A stretch of DNA of 64,000 nucleotides from Gari tellinella (lineage: Eukaryota > Mollusca > Bivalvia > Cardiida > Psammobiidae), in the NCBI GenBank assembly GCA_922989275.2, contig OV277856.1:87501038-87565037 (forward strand), in the 5' to 3' direction. This document shows positions 32,895 to 43,156 of this stretch, in pieces (the first letter of the stretch is position 1; each line of letters opens with the position of its first letter). The notes beneath the pieces are model-generated. The model worked only from the letters and a program-made list of their open reading frames with translations, searched no databases and was not told the origin of the DNA. The translations under genes and the position numbers were made by a program.

Positions 32895-33275
32895 GTATAG
32901 CATACAAATCCAGAATTTGAAACTAATACACATACTCGTGTACACGATTTATGGTTTATTGCATTGCAACTGTACAGACTAAGCACCGTTGTCCTTTCAG
33001 GCTCTCTATCCAAGTTTGGTATACACTGCAAAATACCGTATTTAATACAGCTACATAAAATGCTTTATATACATTAGGGTGTCAAACAGTGCAGATCAAA
33101 GCCAACCACCGCGTATAAGACATTGTTTGCATAGCAATAAGGTAGGTTTTGTCAAGGCACGCTCATTTTCTCTTGCACAGTTTGCCACTCAGATTTCAAT
33201 GACAGTCAACATTTCAAAGAACTTGTAATTTTCTGCAGTTTACTGCAGTGCGTTAACGTTAAGTTGCAATTAAGT
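32895..33275. other. No supported gene; T-type relic
   Basis: TTTGCCACTCAGATTTCAAT to AGTGCGTTAACGTTAAGTTG (33180-33260) corresponds to the inner half of a T-family element in reverse orientation. Nothing else is recognised. Confidence 0.4.
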
Positions 33276-33278
33276 GAA

Positions 33279-33506
33279 TTAACCATTTCATGATCAAATT
33301 ATTCGTGAGATGTTTACCCCTTCATCGTTTCATTGTCGTCTGCTTCATTTTTGTTGCTTGCAAGATCGTTTCCAAGTTAGATTCAATGTAGTACGACATA
33401 AAACATATTGATACAAGTGTCAAACAGCTTGGGTCCTGATCAGACGCCGCGTAACGCGGCGTCTAATCAGGACCCGAACTGTTTGCAAACGCGGCGAAAG
33501 GGTTAA
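33279..33506. mobile_element. A2-subfamily TTAA MITE
   Basis: TTAACCATTTCATGATCAAA to AACGCGGCGAAAGGGTTAA. The core at 33420-33486 is AACAGCTTGGGTCCTGATCA / TAATCAGGACCCGAACTGTT with tip GCGTAACGC. Same orientation as the copy at 31838. Confidence 0.8.
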
Positions 33507-33509
33507 CAG

Positions 33510-34005
33510 GGAAACAGTGACGTCTTATTTAGTACAGCCAATCTACTCTATAGCACTCGATGGCTGTTTTGTATTATGTCGCAGATTAATATGGGATTTT
33601 GTATTTATAGATAAACCGACCTGACGTACGATCCCCGGTGCATTCTAATCAGTATAGTACTTATTGTGTTAATCTATTTGAATTGTAAGACGACAGATGC
33701 GGAATGTAATTAGCCAGTGTTTGAAACATCAATTTTGTCTTACTGTGTTCCTTTTGCATTATATTGTATTAGGTTTCTGTTCATTTGGTCTCTGTTTTTG
33801 TTAATTATATATGGAAAAATAAGTACAAAATGTATTTTCGTTCAAAAAGCATGCGCATATTACATACAGCGAGTGTTCAATAAATATATTGAATTTAATT
33901 TAATTTTATTAATTGACGCTAAAGGTCAGCTTCTTCACAACCAAGCCAAGAGAACAATAGCTACTAGTAGACAAAACACCTCTCTAATATGACCAATAAA
34001 TTGTA
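33510..34005. other. No supported gene
   Basis: The 91-residue plus-strand frame at 33717 is hydrophobic at its start but has no recognisable domain. I do not call it. Confidence 0.4.
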
Positions 34006-34009
34006 TTAT

Positions 34010-34143
34010 ACCACTGGTCACTGCTTAAAGCAATGTGAAAATAAAAACAGCTTTCACTGTCACCTTGCTTTAAGCTGTCACCTGTCCTTTATACAATCAA
34101 TTAACCTTAGGTTTAGTGTTCGTTATAGAGAGGTTTTACTGTA
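34010..34143. mobile_element. C-family MITE, left end missing
   Basis: GGTCACTGCTTAAAGCAATG, a shortened palindrome (AACAGCTTTCACTGTC) and CACCTTGCTTTAAGCTGTCA, then GTTATAGAGAGGTTTTACTG with final TA. The left TACAGTAAAACC end is absent. Confidence 0.7.
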
Positions 34144-34411
34144 TTTGTAAACGATTTGGATCCAGATAAGAACCACCGTAAATCGACGTCTGATATGCAT
34201 CCAATCTGTTAAATACTCTTTTATATTTTTTTCAGTCTGAATGACTAGCAACATATCGATACATGGCCTTTAATGGATGGATGTGTTGTATATTATATCT
34301 TATGTTTCTTTCATTTTAGTTTGCCGTCAAAGCAAGTGAATGATTATTAATACCGTTTCATTGTTCAAGATGGGAGAGTGTAGAACACAGAATTAACTTT
34401 TTCTCTATTGT

Positions 34412-34641
34412 TTAACCCTTTCACTGCCAACCTTTTCGTGAGATTGTTACATGTACCCCTTCACCGTTACATTGTCGTCTGCTTCAATTTTGTTGCCGCA
34501 ATGTCGTTTTAAAGTTCAAAAATAGGCTAGTATGACTGACGAAATTTCAAAACCAGTGTCAAACAATTTAGATCCTAATCAGACGCCGCCTAAACTGTTT
34601 GCAAACACGCATTAAAGCGTCATTGAGACTTAAAGGGTTAA
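34412..34641. mobile_element. A2-subfamily TTAA MITE with shortened core
   Basis: TTAACCCTTTCACTGCCAAC to GAGACTTAAAGGGTTAA. After CAAACAATTTAGATCCTAAT and CAGACGCCGCC the sequence jumps to TAAACTGTTTGC. The right inner arm is deleted, leaving a truncated palindrome. Confidence 0.8.
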
Positions 34642-34739
34642 AATATAGGGAGATACAGAGACAAATACTATGAACGGTTTAATTACAGTGCGTGTATACG
34701 TTCAAAATGGCAACCGCTAGAATACAAACATTAATGGCA

Positions 34740-34967
34740 TTGACCCATTTATCACAAGTGGGTTTTTCCATGCTTATATATTGGATTAGTCAATTTCTAT
34801 CTCAGGGGTTCCTAGTCTAAATTTCAATTTCGGTTTGTTTAATATTTACATTTCTATCAGCAAACAATGAAGACTCTGATCAGACGCCGCATCATGTGTC
34901 GTCTGATCAGAGTCTACACTGTTTACTTATGTCCCTTTTTATTGGAAGCTAGGTATAAATGGGTTAA
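34740..34967. mobile_element. D-family MITE (reverse orientation)
   Basis: TTGACCCATTTATCACAAGT to AGGTATAAATGGGTTAA. The core is AAACAATGAAGACTCTGATC / GATCAGAGTCTACACTGTTT with GACGCCGCATCATGTGTCGT in between. The CArG-like palindrome is not preserved in this copy. Confidence 0.75.
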
Positions 34968-35753
34968 TTGTTCCTATATATCTACAAGTAAGTAAATGCT
35001 TTATGATGATATGTTTTATTCAGCAAAGACATACACGTCTATCAGCATTACATAATATAATACATAGAAAGACGAGTAATAACTTACTATAAGGCTGACT
35101 GTATACCGATAGCGCTAAAGGTTAGTGACTTTTGCTACTCCAGTATTTATGAGCAACGTCTTCAGATGGCTTTAAGTATTTGCGATACTTAGAAAAGATT
35201 ATATTAATAAGTTACGCAGTTAAAGAAGTTCATTAACTTATACGGGTTCGAGTATATGAGGTCAAAATGTCTGATCCCTGTCGAAATTCTTGTTTCTTAC
35301 AAATTGATCCCGTTTTAATAGTTGTGTGCTGTAAAACATCTCAGTGCAATGACACTATAGAGAGGGTTGTGGATAGATCTGATTTATAAGAAACCAGTTT
35401 AGTAAAGAAGAGGATAGTAGTTCCCGAGAGGGGTTGCGCATGCGCGTTGTTTGGCTGTGTCTATCTTCTTCGGAGATCGAAATTCTTTTCTCTAGCTTTA
35501 TTTTCCTCTTCCTACCGACACATTTCTATTGCAAATCGAAATAAACAAAACCAGGTATCATTCTACGACTGTTCACCGTATGAAAGCAGCGAAAAGGGTA
35601 GTTTTTGACCATTTTCTACAAATTCTCAACGTGGGGTCTCCACTTCCGGTTTCACGGAAAGCCGCCATCTTGGATTTTCTTGTGAATAACATGTGCTTGC
35701 GCTGATGTTTTGGAGTGAAAAAAACCTCGAAAGGACAATACTAGTAAGCAAAC

Positions 35754-38700
35754 ATGAACTTAATTCAGTGCATTTTCATCATTGTGTCATTAGTAAGGCT
35801 TCTGGGTGTCCAACTTAACCCAGAAGAATCTTGCTACAGTCAAAATAGTGAGTACAGTACGACGGTGCTCAGTTCGGCCCAGAATGGTTGGATTCGCCCG
35901 CATATCAACATGTACCCCATGGCCAGGTTTAAACCCAGAGCTCTTAATCCTTGTAGAAATAGACTTGTTTTAGGATATTTGATACTTGCAGTGCTAGCAA
36001 ATTCAAATGACATTCAGTTGAACCCAGGCCCTTCATGCATCGCAAATGGTAGCACCATATACCCATGCGGGACATGCGATAAACCAGTAGCATGGGGTGA
36101 AAAAGCTAGATCTATAGTATGTGAAACATGTGACCAGTGGTATCACACGAATTGCCAAAACGTTAATACAAAATTCTATGTCAAACTTATGGAGAATAGT
36201 GCCATCGTATGGGACTGCATCGTTTGTGACAATCCCAACTACAGCTCAGTCTGCTTTGACTTAGTCTTGAGTATGTCAAACCACTACAGTGTGCTTTCAG
36301 ATACCCCTTTAGAAAGTCCCCTACCCAACAAACGTATAAAACCAATACATACGTCTACACCAGATAGAGGAAAGTCTAGTCAACCAAGGAAACGTGCACC
36401 TTTAAAAGTTTTGAATGTTAATTTTCAATCACTAAAAACAAAACAGTGCCGTTTGAAAAATTTGTTAGAGAGCACAGAACCCGATATAGTGATTGGAACA
36501 GAGACATGGCTGGATCCTAGTATCACGGATAGTCAGGTATTTCCTTCTAATTATAAACTTTACAGAAAAGACCGGCCTTCTAAAGGCGGTGGAGTGTTGA
36601 TAGCCATAAGCAAGAACCTTCTTAGTTCACCAATCCCTGAACTTGAAACAGTTTGTGAAATAACATGGGCCAAAGTGGAAGTCGTAGGCCATAAGGATCT
36701 CTATTTATGCTCATATTATAACCCAAAGACATCCAACGCAGAAAGCCTTCAGGAACTTGAAAAGAGTCTCAATTTAGCAAGTAACACAAGTAATGCCGTC
36801 ATCATAGTAGGAGTATACTTTAACTATCCCGGCTGGGACTGGCAGCGAAAAATCTTAAAGCCAAATACGTCACAGGCTGATCTTCATTATAAATTTGGTG
36901 ATATTCTGGACAATAATGGTTTGGTGCAACTCGTTACTGAACCCACACGTGAAAACAACACACTAGACCTAATAGTCACAAATAATCCAACACGTTTTCC
37001 ACGTTTAGACATTATACCTGGTGTGTCTGACCACGATATTGTGTACGCCGAGGTTGATATAAACCCTATTAAGCCGAAACAAACACCCAGAAGTATACCC
37101 CTCTATAAGCGTGCAAGTTGGGACACTATGAAGGAGGATATGATCCGCACTGCCCAAGAAATTCATAATCGTGTACAGTCAGGTCCTGGAGTTGATGAAC
37201 TTTGGACTTTGTTTAAGTTAAATCTTGATAAAAGTGTTTGCACCCATATCCCTCATAAGATAGCTAAAGTTAAGGATAGTCTACCTTGGATTTCTCCTGA
37301 ATTGAAACGCCTTATACACAAAAGGGACAGATTATATAAAACTATGAAGAAATCTGCAGATCCTGGTCATCGATCTAAATTTAAGGAGGTGAAAATACTA
37401 GTTCAAAGGCAGTTACGTAGGGCATATTGGGAATACATCGAAACTATAGTAACACCAGAGGACACCAGTGAACAAACGAGTAACAGAAATTGTATGAAAC
37501 GCTTTTGGACTTATATCAAACATAAGAAATCGGACTGTGGTGGTATCCCTCCATTGAAACGTGATGGCATCTTACACTCGGACCCAACGGACAAGGCAAC
37601 TATCTTAAACAATCAGTTCCAGTCTGCTTTTTCACAGAAATCCGAAATCACTCAAGAGACTTTTAATTCTAACAAATATATGCAAGGATCATACCCTACA
37701 TGTCCTGACCTTAACATTACATGTAACGGCATAGAAAAACTACTGAGTAACCTTAATCCACATAAGTCTGCAGGATCTGACAACTTGAAACCTAGAATTT
37801 TGAAAGAACTTGCCCATGAAATTGCACCTATACTAAACATCATCTTTAATAAGTCGTTGTCGTCCGGTGTAATACCCGAAGATTGGAGAAAAGCACATGT
37901 GTCACCTATCTACAAGAAGGGACAGAAGTATAAAGCAGAAAACTACCGCCCTGTTTCACAGACGTGCATTTGCTGCAAGGTCATGGAGCATATAGTGACC
38001 AGCCATATAATGAACCACGCAGATAATAACAACATTCTCTACCCACTACAGCACGTCTTTCGACGTGGTCGCTCATGCGAAACTCAACTTACAGAATTTA
38101 TAGACGACATAACTATTAATATGGAAAATGGCAAGCAGACAGATGTCTTGGTCATGGATTTTGCCAAGGCATTCGACAAGGTCAGCCATTCACTTCTTAT
38201 TCATAAACTTCACCACTATGGAATCAGAGGCAAAGTTAACACCTGGATACAGAACTTTCTGACAGATCGCTCACAGGCAGTAACCATTGAGGGTGTATCG
38301 TCCGGGCATATAAGTTTAGACTCTGGGGTCCCCCAGAGGAGCGTCTTAGGACCGAGTCTGTTCTTATATTATATAAACGACATGCCTACGGGCCTTACTT
38401 CAAGACTCCGCTTATTTGCTGACGACACTATCGCCTACATGACTATTACATCTACAGCTGATGCAGGAATTCTACAGGCAGACTTGGACAAGCTGGCAAT
38501 TTGGGAGGAGAAATGGAAAATGGTATTTCATCCTGAAAAGTGTAACATCATCACCATAAGTCGTAAACGAAATCCTATTAGACACCAGTATATACTTCAT
38601 GGCCATATTTTAGAATCAGTATCTTCAGTCAAATACCTGGGTTGTCATATAACAAGTGATCTTAAATGGAATGAACATATTGGGAAAATCTGTAACAAAG

Positions 38701-39047
38701 CCAATGGTACACTTGGATTTTTAAAGAGAAACTTCAATATTGGCTCAACCATAGTTAAAGAGAACGCCTACAAGTCGCTAGTTCGCCCGTCTGTCGAGTA
38801 TGCCAGTGTCGTCTGGGACCCGTATCAACAAAACCTCATCAGTAGAATTGAGATGGTGCAACGTCGTGCAGCCAGATATGTTACGCACCGACATGGAAAC
38901 CGCTCTAGTGTTGGGGATATGTTACAACACCTTCAATGGAAATCGCTTGAAAGCCGAAGAAAGGAAGCCCGTCTGAACATGTTATATAAGATTGAACATG
39001 GTATTGTTGATATCAGTAAAGAAGGGAGACTTATAAATCCGAGTTAA
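35754..39047 (+). CDS. Non-LTR retrotransposon polyprotein: 2A-like, PHD, endonuclease, RT
   Basis: 1097 residues from AAACATGAA. Two hydrophobic leader segments (about 4-18 and 71-83) each precede a QLNP motif: VQLNPEES (19-26) and DIQLNPGP (86-93), the latter 2A-like. A PHD-type C4HC3 finger follows: C105, C108, C123, C126, H131, C134, C155, C158. The AP endonuclease domain (about 218-432) keeps N221, E250, N357 and SDHD (425-428), but the usual catalytic Asp of the GDFN motif is Y355. The reverse transcriptase (about 715-960) has DFAKAFD (802-808) and FADD (888-891). R862 and V768 replace residues that are normally Gly in these families. These changes suggest a dead or weakly active copy, though the frame is open. 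The product would copy its own RNA into nicked chromosomal DNA. Confidence 0.9.
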   Translation: MNLIQCIFIIVSLVRLLGVQLNPEESCYSQNSEYSTTVLSSAQNGWIRPHINMYPMARFKPRALNPCRNRLVLGYLILAVLANSNDIQLNPGPSCIANGSTIYPCGTCDKPVAWGEKARSIVCETCDQWYHTNCQNVNTKFYVKLMENSAIVWDCIVCDNPNYSSVCFDLVLSMSNHYSVLSDTPLESPLPNKRIKPIHTSTPDRGKSSQPRKRAPLKVLNVNFQSLKTKQCRLKNLLESTEPDIVIGTETWLDPSITDSQVFPSNYKLYRKDRPSKGGGVLIAISKNLLSSPIPELETVCEITWAKVEVVGHKDLYLCSYYNPKTSNAESLQELEKSLNLASNTSNAVIIVGVYFNYPGWDWQRKILKPNTSQADLHYKFGDILDNNGLVQLVTEPTRENNTLDLIVTNNPTRFPRLDIIPGVSDHDIVYAEVDINPIKPKQTPRSIPLYKRASWDTMKEDMIRTAQEIHNRVQSGPGVDELWTLFKLNLDKSVCTHIPHKIAKVKDSLPWISPELKRLIHKRDRLYKTMKKSADPGHRSKFKEVKILVQRQLRRAYWEYIETIVTPEDTSEQTSNRNCMKRFWTYIKHKKSDCGGIPPLKRDGILHSDPTDKATILNNQFQSAFSQKSEITQETFNSNKYMQGSYPTCPDLNITCNGIEKLLSNLNPHKSAGSDNLKPRILKELAHEIAPILNIIFNKSLSSGVIPEDWRKAHVSPIYKKGQKYKAENYRPVSQTCICCKVMEHIVTSHIMNHADNNNILYPLQHVFRRGRSCETQLTEFIDDITINMENGKQTDVLVMDFAKAFDKVSHSLLIHKLHHYGIRGKVNTWIQNFLTDRSQAVTIEGVSSGHISLDSGVPQRSVLGPSLFLYYINDMPTGLTSRLRLFADDTIAYMTITSTADAGILQADLDKLAIWEEKWKMVFHPEKCNIITISRKRNPIRHQYILHGHILESVSSVKYLGCHITSDLKWNEHIGKICNKANGTLGFLKRNFNIGSTIVKENAYKSLVRPSVEYASVVWDPYQQNLISRIEMVQRRAARYVTHRHGNRSSVGDMLQHLQWKSLESRRKEARLNMLYKIEHGIVDISKEGRLINPS
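36009..36032 (+). other. 2A-like translational recoding motif
   Basis: Encodes DIQLNPGP. The 2A consensus is D-x-E-x-N-P-G-P, with peptide-bond skipping between G and P; here Q stands at the E position. It lies directly after a hydrophobic stretch. 2A-like peptides are known in APE-type non-LTR elements of sea urchin, amphioxus and molluscs, where they can skip or act as signal sequences. Activity of this variant is not established. Confidence 0.7.
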
Positions 39048-39227
39048 TCACATAGTGCAAGAGTGAGACATGAAAACTGTTATTTGGTGCCATCAACTAG
39101 GTGTGACTACAGGAAGGAGTCATTTTTCCCCAGAACCATACGTGATTGGAACCGGCTGCCACCAGATATTGTGTCGGTAGGGTCGCTTGTAGCCTTCAAA
39201 GCTCAAGTGGCAAACCTCTTTATCTAA
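39048..39227 (+). pseudogene. In-frame C-terminal remainder of the retrotransposon ORF
   Basis: Immediately after the TAA at 39045-39047 the same frame stays open for 59 codons to a TAA at 39225-39227. It includes SFFPRTIRDWNRLP, a motif found near the C-terminus of many Jockey/CR1-group polyproteins. The TAA at 39045 is therefore a premature stop, and the ancestral product was about 1157 residues. Confidence 0.8.
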
Positions 39228-39627
39228 GCTCGTAAGTACGCTTGTTTTTATCCTTCAATGTACATACTCTTCACTTTATTTTCTTATATTTTTCCTGTGT
39301 ATACCCCTAATTCATTGCAGTATAATCAACTAGTTGATGGTGGCCATTATGTGGTAGAAGTTTAAGTGAAACTAATTGAATGGGTCCATCTAAAGACTAC
39401 TAACCTACCCAAACCCCTCGACCTCTCCAAATCACTTTAAAAACCAACCCAAATTACTTGAGTTGAATTCCTTAATACCTAATAAAAAACTTTAAATGGC
39501 GAATTAAGCCTAAAATAATGAAAACATAAATGTTAAATAAAAATTAAATCTACGATGTTTTTCATTTTCATTTCAAGGGGAGCAATTCGAACAAAACTTA
39601 AGATAGCTCTAAATAGTTACTACTAAA

Positions 39628-39700
39628 ACCCATTACCCAATAGTCTGTTTCTGGTTTTGAAGACAGGTATCCACTTAAAGCACGTTGAAAATAAAGATAT
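39628..39700. repeat. B-family fragment
   Basis: AACCCATTACCCAATAGTCT, GTTTCTGGTTTTGAAGACAG and CACTTAAAGCACGTTGAAAA are the left part of a B element ending inside the core. The right arm and right end are missing. Confidence 0.6.
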
Positions 39701-39829
39701 CTATCTTTTTAAACAAGGTTTAGGGAGGCTTACAGATGTTTGGGGAGGTTTGGAGTCTTTAGACGGACCGTAAATGAATTGAAAACAACTACAAGTTTTT
39801 AAAATGTTTCCAGTATATTGATACACAAC

Positions 39830-39930
39830 TGGCCAGCAATTTGGAACCTGATCAGGCACCGGGTTTCTCTGAGTATCATCCGGTTCAAAGCTGTGTCGCA
39901 AGGGAAACATAATTGTTTTAGCATAATAGA
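39830..39930. repeat. T-type core relic
   Basis: GGAACCTGATCAGGCACCGG and CATCCGGTTCAAAGCTGTGT, followed by AATTGTTTTAGCATAATAGA, match the core and right inner part of family T with many changes. Confidence 0.45.
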
Positions 39931-40185
39931 GGCTGTTATTGAGGACAATACCCTTTCAGGCGGTAGTCTCGCTTCGACATACTAACGAAATCAATACTAG
40001 GACTGTATTACTATAATAATAATAAAACCATCACTTCAAATTGAATCTAAATCTTAAAGCTTTGCACCGCCACTGCCACCTGAGATTTCTTTCTAGGGAG
40101 ATATGACGTAGATGTTTTCGTATCGTTTTAAGGATGAAGCTGAATTGTTAAGTCTCAAATTAATCATATCAATTTATTTTACCTC

Positions 40186-40521
40186 CTTCTTCTGGCTATC
40201 GATACATTTGTAATAAAATAACTATCCTCACTTTCATTATCTTCGTATTAACCCTTTCACTCTCAATGACGCTTTAAAGCGTGTTTGCAAACAGTCTGGG
40301 TCCTGTTTGACACTTTTATAGATATTTATTAATTCATACAACCTTAAATCTAACTTGAAACGTGTCTTGCAGACAACAATAATGAAGCAGACGACAATAA
40401 AGCGGTGACGGGGTAAACATCTCCCAAATAATTTGATCATGAAAGGGTAAAGCTCCTTCTTCTGGCTATCGATACTTTTTTAATAAAACAACTATCGTCA
40501 CATTCGTTATCTACGTATTAA
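40186..40521. repeat. 65-70 bp direct repeats flanking an A2 element
   Basis: CTCCTTCTTCTGGCTATCGA ... CGTATTAAC occurs at 40186-40252 and again at 40452-40521, about 85% alike, on either side of the A2 MITE at 40248-40450. The first copy runs into the left TTAA of the MITE. Confidence 0.7.
40248..40450. mobile_element. A2-subfamily MITE with core removed (reverse orientation)
   Basis: TTAACCCTTTCACTCTCAAT to TTGATCATGAAAGGGTAA. Where other A2 copies carry a roughly 65-bp palindrome, this copy has only GCAAACAGTCTGGGTCCTGT and TTGACACTT: the outer arms meet directly. The right TTAA has mutated to GTAA. Confidence 0.75.
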
Positions 40522-40546
40522 CTGGGCTTAGCGTAATAAGCTTTTC

Positions 40547-41103
40547 ACTACCATTATAACGCCATAACCCGTCTAGTCAAAACCATCACATCGTTAGCGG
40601 GCGAAGGTCTTTCTAAGTTTTAAAAGCTTAGGCATCTTGTCCAAAACGTGTCAAACAGTTTGGATCCTTAACCGACACCGATTCATGCAGCATTTGATAT
40701 TAATCCAAACTATGTCCAATATTTATGTTATTAAACTTTGCATTGAAAATGTTCAAAATAAAGTTGCACCGTATAATGATACAGTCGAAAGTTCAATGAT
40801 TCGAGCTATTGAGGAAGCTCGAGTTTCAGATATAAACAAGACACGTAGTTTTTAAATTACACGCCCTGTTCTGAAGTGAACAATTGTTATTTTCAATATG
40901 TGTTCAGCAAAGGAAACTGATACCCATTATCTTCTTAAACAATTGTCGTCTGCTTTCATTTCTCAATGATTTTGGTAAAGAGACTAAAGTAGTATCGTAA
41001 AGAGTGTCAACCAGTTTCAATCCTTATCAGAGATCGTGGTTCGCGAATCCAAACTGTTTACAAATGACCATTGCACCCGGAGTAAGGCAGTGAATGTGTT
41101 AAA
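40547..41103. mobile_element. Two worn A-family MITEs
   Basis: The first (about 40547-40730) has CACTACCATTATAACGCCAT, CAAACAGTTTGGATCCTTAA and GATATTAATCCAAACTA. The second (about 40921-41103) has ACAATTGTCGTCTGCTTTCA, TTTCAATCCTTATCAGAG and GTAAGGCAGTGAATGTGTTAA. Cores are short in both. Confidence 0.55.
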
Positions 41104-41194
41104 GCCTTCGTGCCAATTTATCCCCTGGATAAAAAATGCAGAAAAAAGAAAAATATTTAACATTCTTATTTAATTTATGTATTTATTTTAGAAA

Positions 41195-42225
41195 ACCAGA
41201 TTTATATAGCGCTCTTTTCACTCAGGGGCTGTACGTTCAAAAGCGCTGCACATGAACCTACAAAGCGAGAAAAGACAAATATATGTAACTACATTTAGAT
41301 CTAAAATAAACATGGTACCTTATGGATTAATTGAATGGAAACAAATTTCGAAAAGGGGAAAGTATTTCACTATAATTACCAATACTTTACAGAAAAGTTA
41401 TCATTACTTTTTGAAATCAACTTTTAAATGAGTCAAATATTTTTTTTTAAAAATCAATGGCATGATTAAACATTGTGAAAGCTGTGCAAGAATGATACCA
41501 CAGACCCTCTGCGCGCTGGCTTCAAAAGAGACCAGAATGTTTATCTCTACTACCAAGATCCACCAGGAAGTCACCGGGTCGACTGTACAGCCACCGAACT
41601 CCAATTTAGACCAACAACATCTACAGAATGAACACAGCCCTGAGGTAGCCGTCATCTACCTTCTCCACCCACACCCCGGGACCTACACACTCCTTGGCTG
41701 AAATTACACCCTTAATTAATAAAACATAAGGTTTAGAAGATGTCCTAGAATTATACCACAGATCTTCAGCCAGTCGGTTTCAAAGAGATCAGGGGCAATC
41801 CCTACCATCAACATCCACCAAACATGCTCGGGCAAACGGTACAACTCCAGAACTCCGATGTATACCCACAACATCTACAGCAAAAACATAGCCCAGAGGT
41901 AGCAGCCATCCATTTACTACTGTGTTCTAATGACAAATATTAAAGAAGTGTGTTTTCAGACGTTTCTTGAAGACTGCAACTGAGCTCGCATCAGTGATGT
42001 CTGATAGTAGAGTGTTCCAGAGCTTTTGGGCTGCATGCATGAAACTTCTATTTCCAAACTTCACCAAACGACTTCTCGGTAAAACAAGCGATACTGATTT
42101 ACTCGTAGAGATTTATACACGCCAAGCATACTGACAATGTACCTTGGAGAATCATTGCACATGGCTTTGTATGTGAGTGTCAGAATTTTGAACTCAATTC
42201 TGTGTTGAACTGGAAAAAGGTATAC
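41195..42225. repeat. Unclassified dispersed repeat with TATAGCGC signature
   Basis: GATTTATATAGCGCTCTTTT ... CAAAAGCGCTGCACATGAAC at the left is a motif pair common in marine invertebrate repeats. The middle holds two diverged tandem units (around 41465-41720 and 41745-41920), each with ATACCACAGA.C.TC, GGCTTCAAAGAGA and CATCTACAG. TTCAGACGTTTCTTGAAGAC and AGAGTGTTCCAGAGCTTTTG follow. Part of the unit recurs at 52880-53040. No ORF has domain support. Confidence 0.55.
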
Positions 42226-42294
42226 AATGATATACAGTATCTACTAACAGAATAAATTGTTTTAGTTATTGCAAACTTGTTTCCCTTTTCAAAT

Positions 42295-42470
42295 TCATAT
42301 TGGTGTATGCTTCGGTGTTTGATTAAATTCCAAACTGTTTGTCACTCGGATATTTAAAAGATCATACTTTTTTAAAATGCTTGGAATCTGAGTTTCTACA
42401 GCTTTTTGCACTGGGCAAACGTGTCGTTTCGTTTAATTAGGTAGACATAACGTGTTATCCTTAGTAATAA
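42295..42470. repeat. T-family half element relic
   Basis: ATTCCAAACTGTTTGTCACT to GTGTCGTTTCGTTTAATTAG and AACGTGTTATCCTTAGTAAT keep the order of the right half of a reversed T element. The left half is missing. Confidence 0.4.
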
Positions 42471-42786
42471 ACACTTGCTCATTTGAAACAATCAATTTCT
42501 CAGCTGGTACATTGTCTGTTAAATAACCCGATGTCTTAGTGAGAAATGGCACCGATGAATGATTGTCTCGACAGTGTGTCTATATGGAATTATTCTTATG
42601 ATTTCTTATTGATTCTTAACCCTTATGGCGCGATGCATGATTGGAGTGTCGTTTTCAAACAGTTTATACAGTTTCAACCAGCGAATTAGTCGGTGTATGA
42701 TGTACAATTAAACGTTAGAACAATAGACATGTCCTCGAATAAAGCGATACAATAATGACGCATAGAGTTCTTTGATAAAATGTTTA

Positions 42787-42978
42787 TTAACCCCTTCACT
42801 GCCATGGGTGCAATGGTTGTTTATTAACAGTTCGGATTCTTATCAGTCTGATCAGGATCCAAACTGTTTGACAATATTTCCAAACTTAACTCAGTCAACT
42901 TGTAAATTAAATATCTGAAAAATAAAAGCAGAAACGTGTAAGAAGCAGATTGTGTCATGGCAGAGTAGGGGCTAATGC
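42787..42978. mobile_element. A-family TTAA MITE with shortened core
   Basis: TTAACCCCTTCACTGCCATG to TGTGTCATGGCAGAGTAGGG. The core is reduced to CAGTTCGGATTCTTATCAGT / CTGATCAGGATCCAAACTGT. It carries AAAATAAAAGCAG as in sense-oriented A copies. Confidence 0.7.
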
Positions 42979-43156
42979 TAATTACATGAAGCATTTTTTA
43001 GTAATACCAGCAGTTAATATCCTATCTGGTTTTTTCTGTCAACTTTAATAATTTATACAATTGTAACATGTTTAAAATTAATATATTGTCTTTATGTAAA
43101 GACAAGAGACAACAGTTTTAAAATAGTACTACTTAGTAATGCCCCCTTTGCTGTAA

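Larger units (their letters stand above)
35420..39370 (+). mobile_element. APE-type non-LTR retrotransposon, nearly full length
   Basis: A GC-richer 5' leader (from about 35420) precedes one long ORF, an in-frame remnant after a stop, and a 3' untranslated stretch with GTTGATGGTGGCCATTATGT at about 39334-39353. The exact boundaries, target duplication and any 3' tail repeat were not determined. The order PHD finger, endonuclease, reverse transcriptase places it in the Jockey/CR1/L2 group; the clade is not settled. It is the only element in the window with a long intact frame. Confidence 0.8.

Noticed and set aside
33717..33992. 91-residue hydrophobic frame (possible membrane protein)
   Set aside because: AT-rich DNA readily gives Phe/Ile/Leu-rich frames; no conserved motif or neighbouring exon structure.
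35754..39047. Host gene with PHD finger
   Set aside because: The PHD finger is followed by APE endonuclease and reverse transcriptase in one frame, so it is a retrotransposon.
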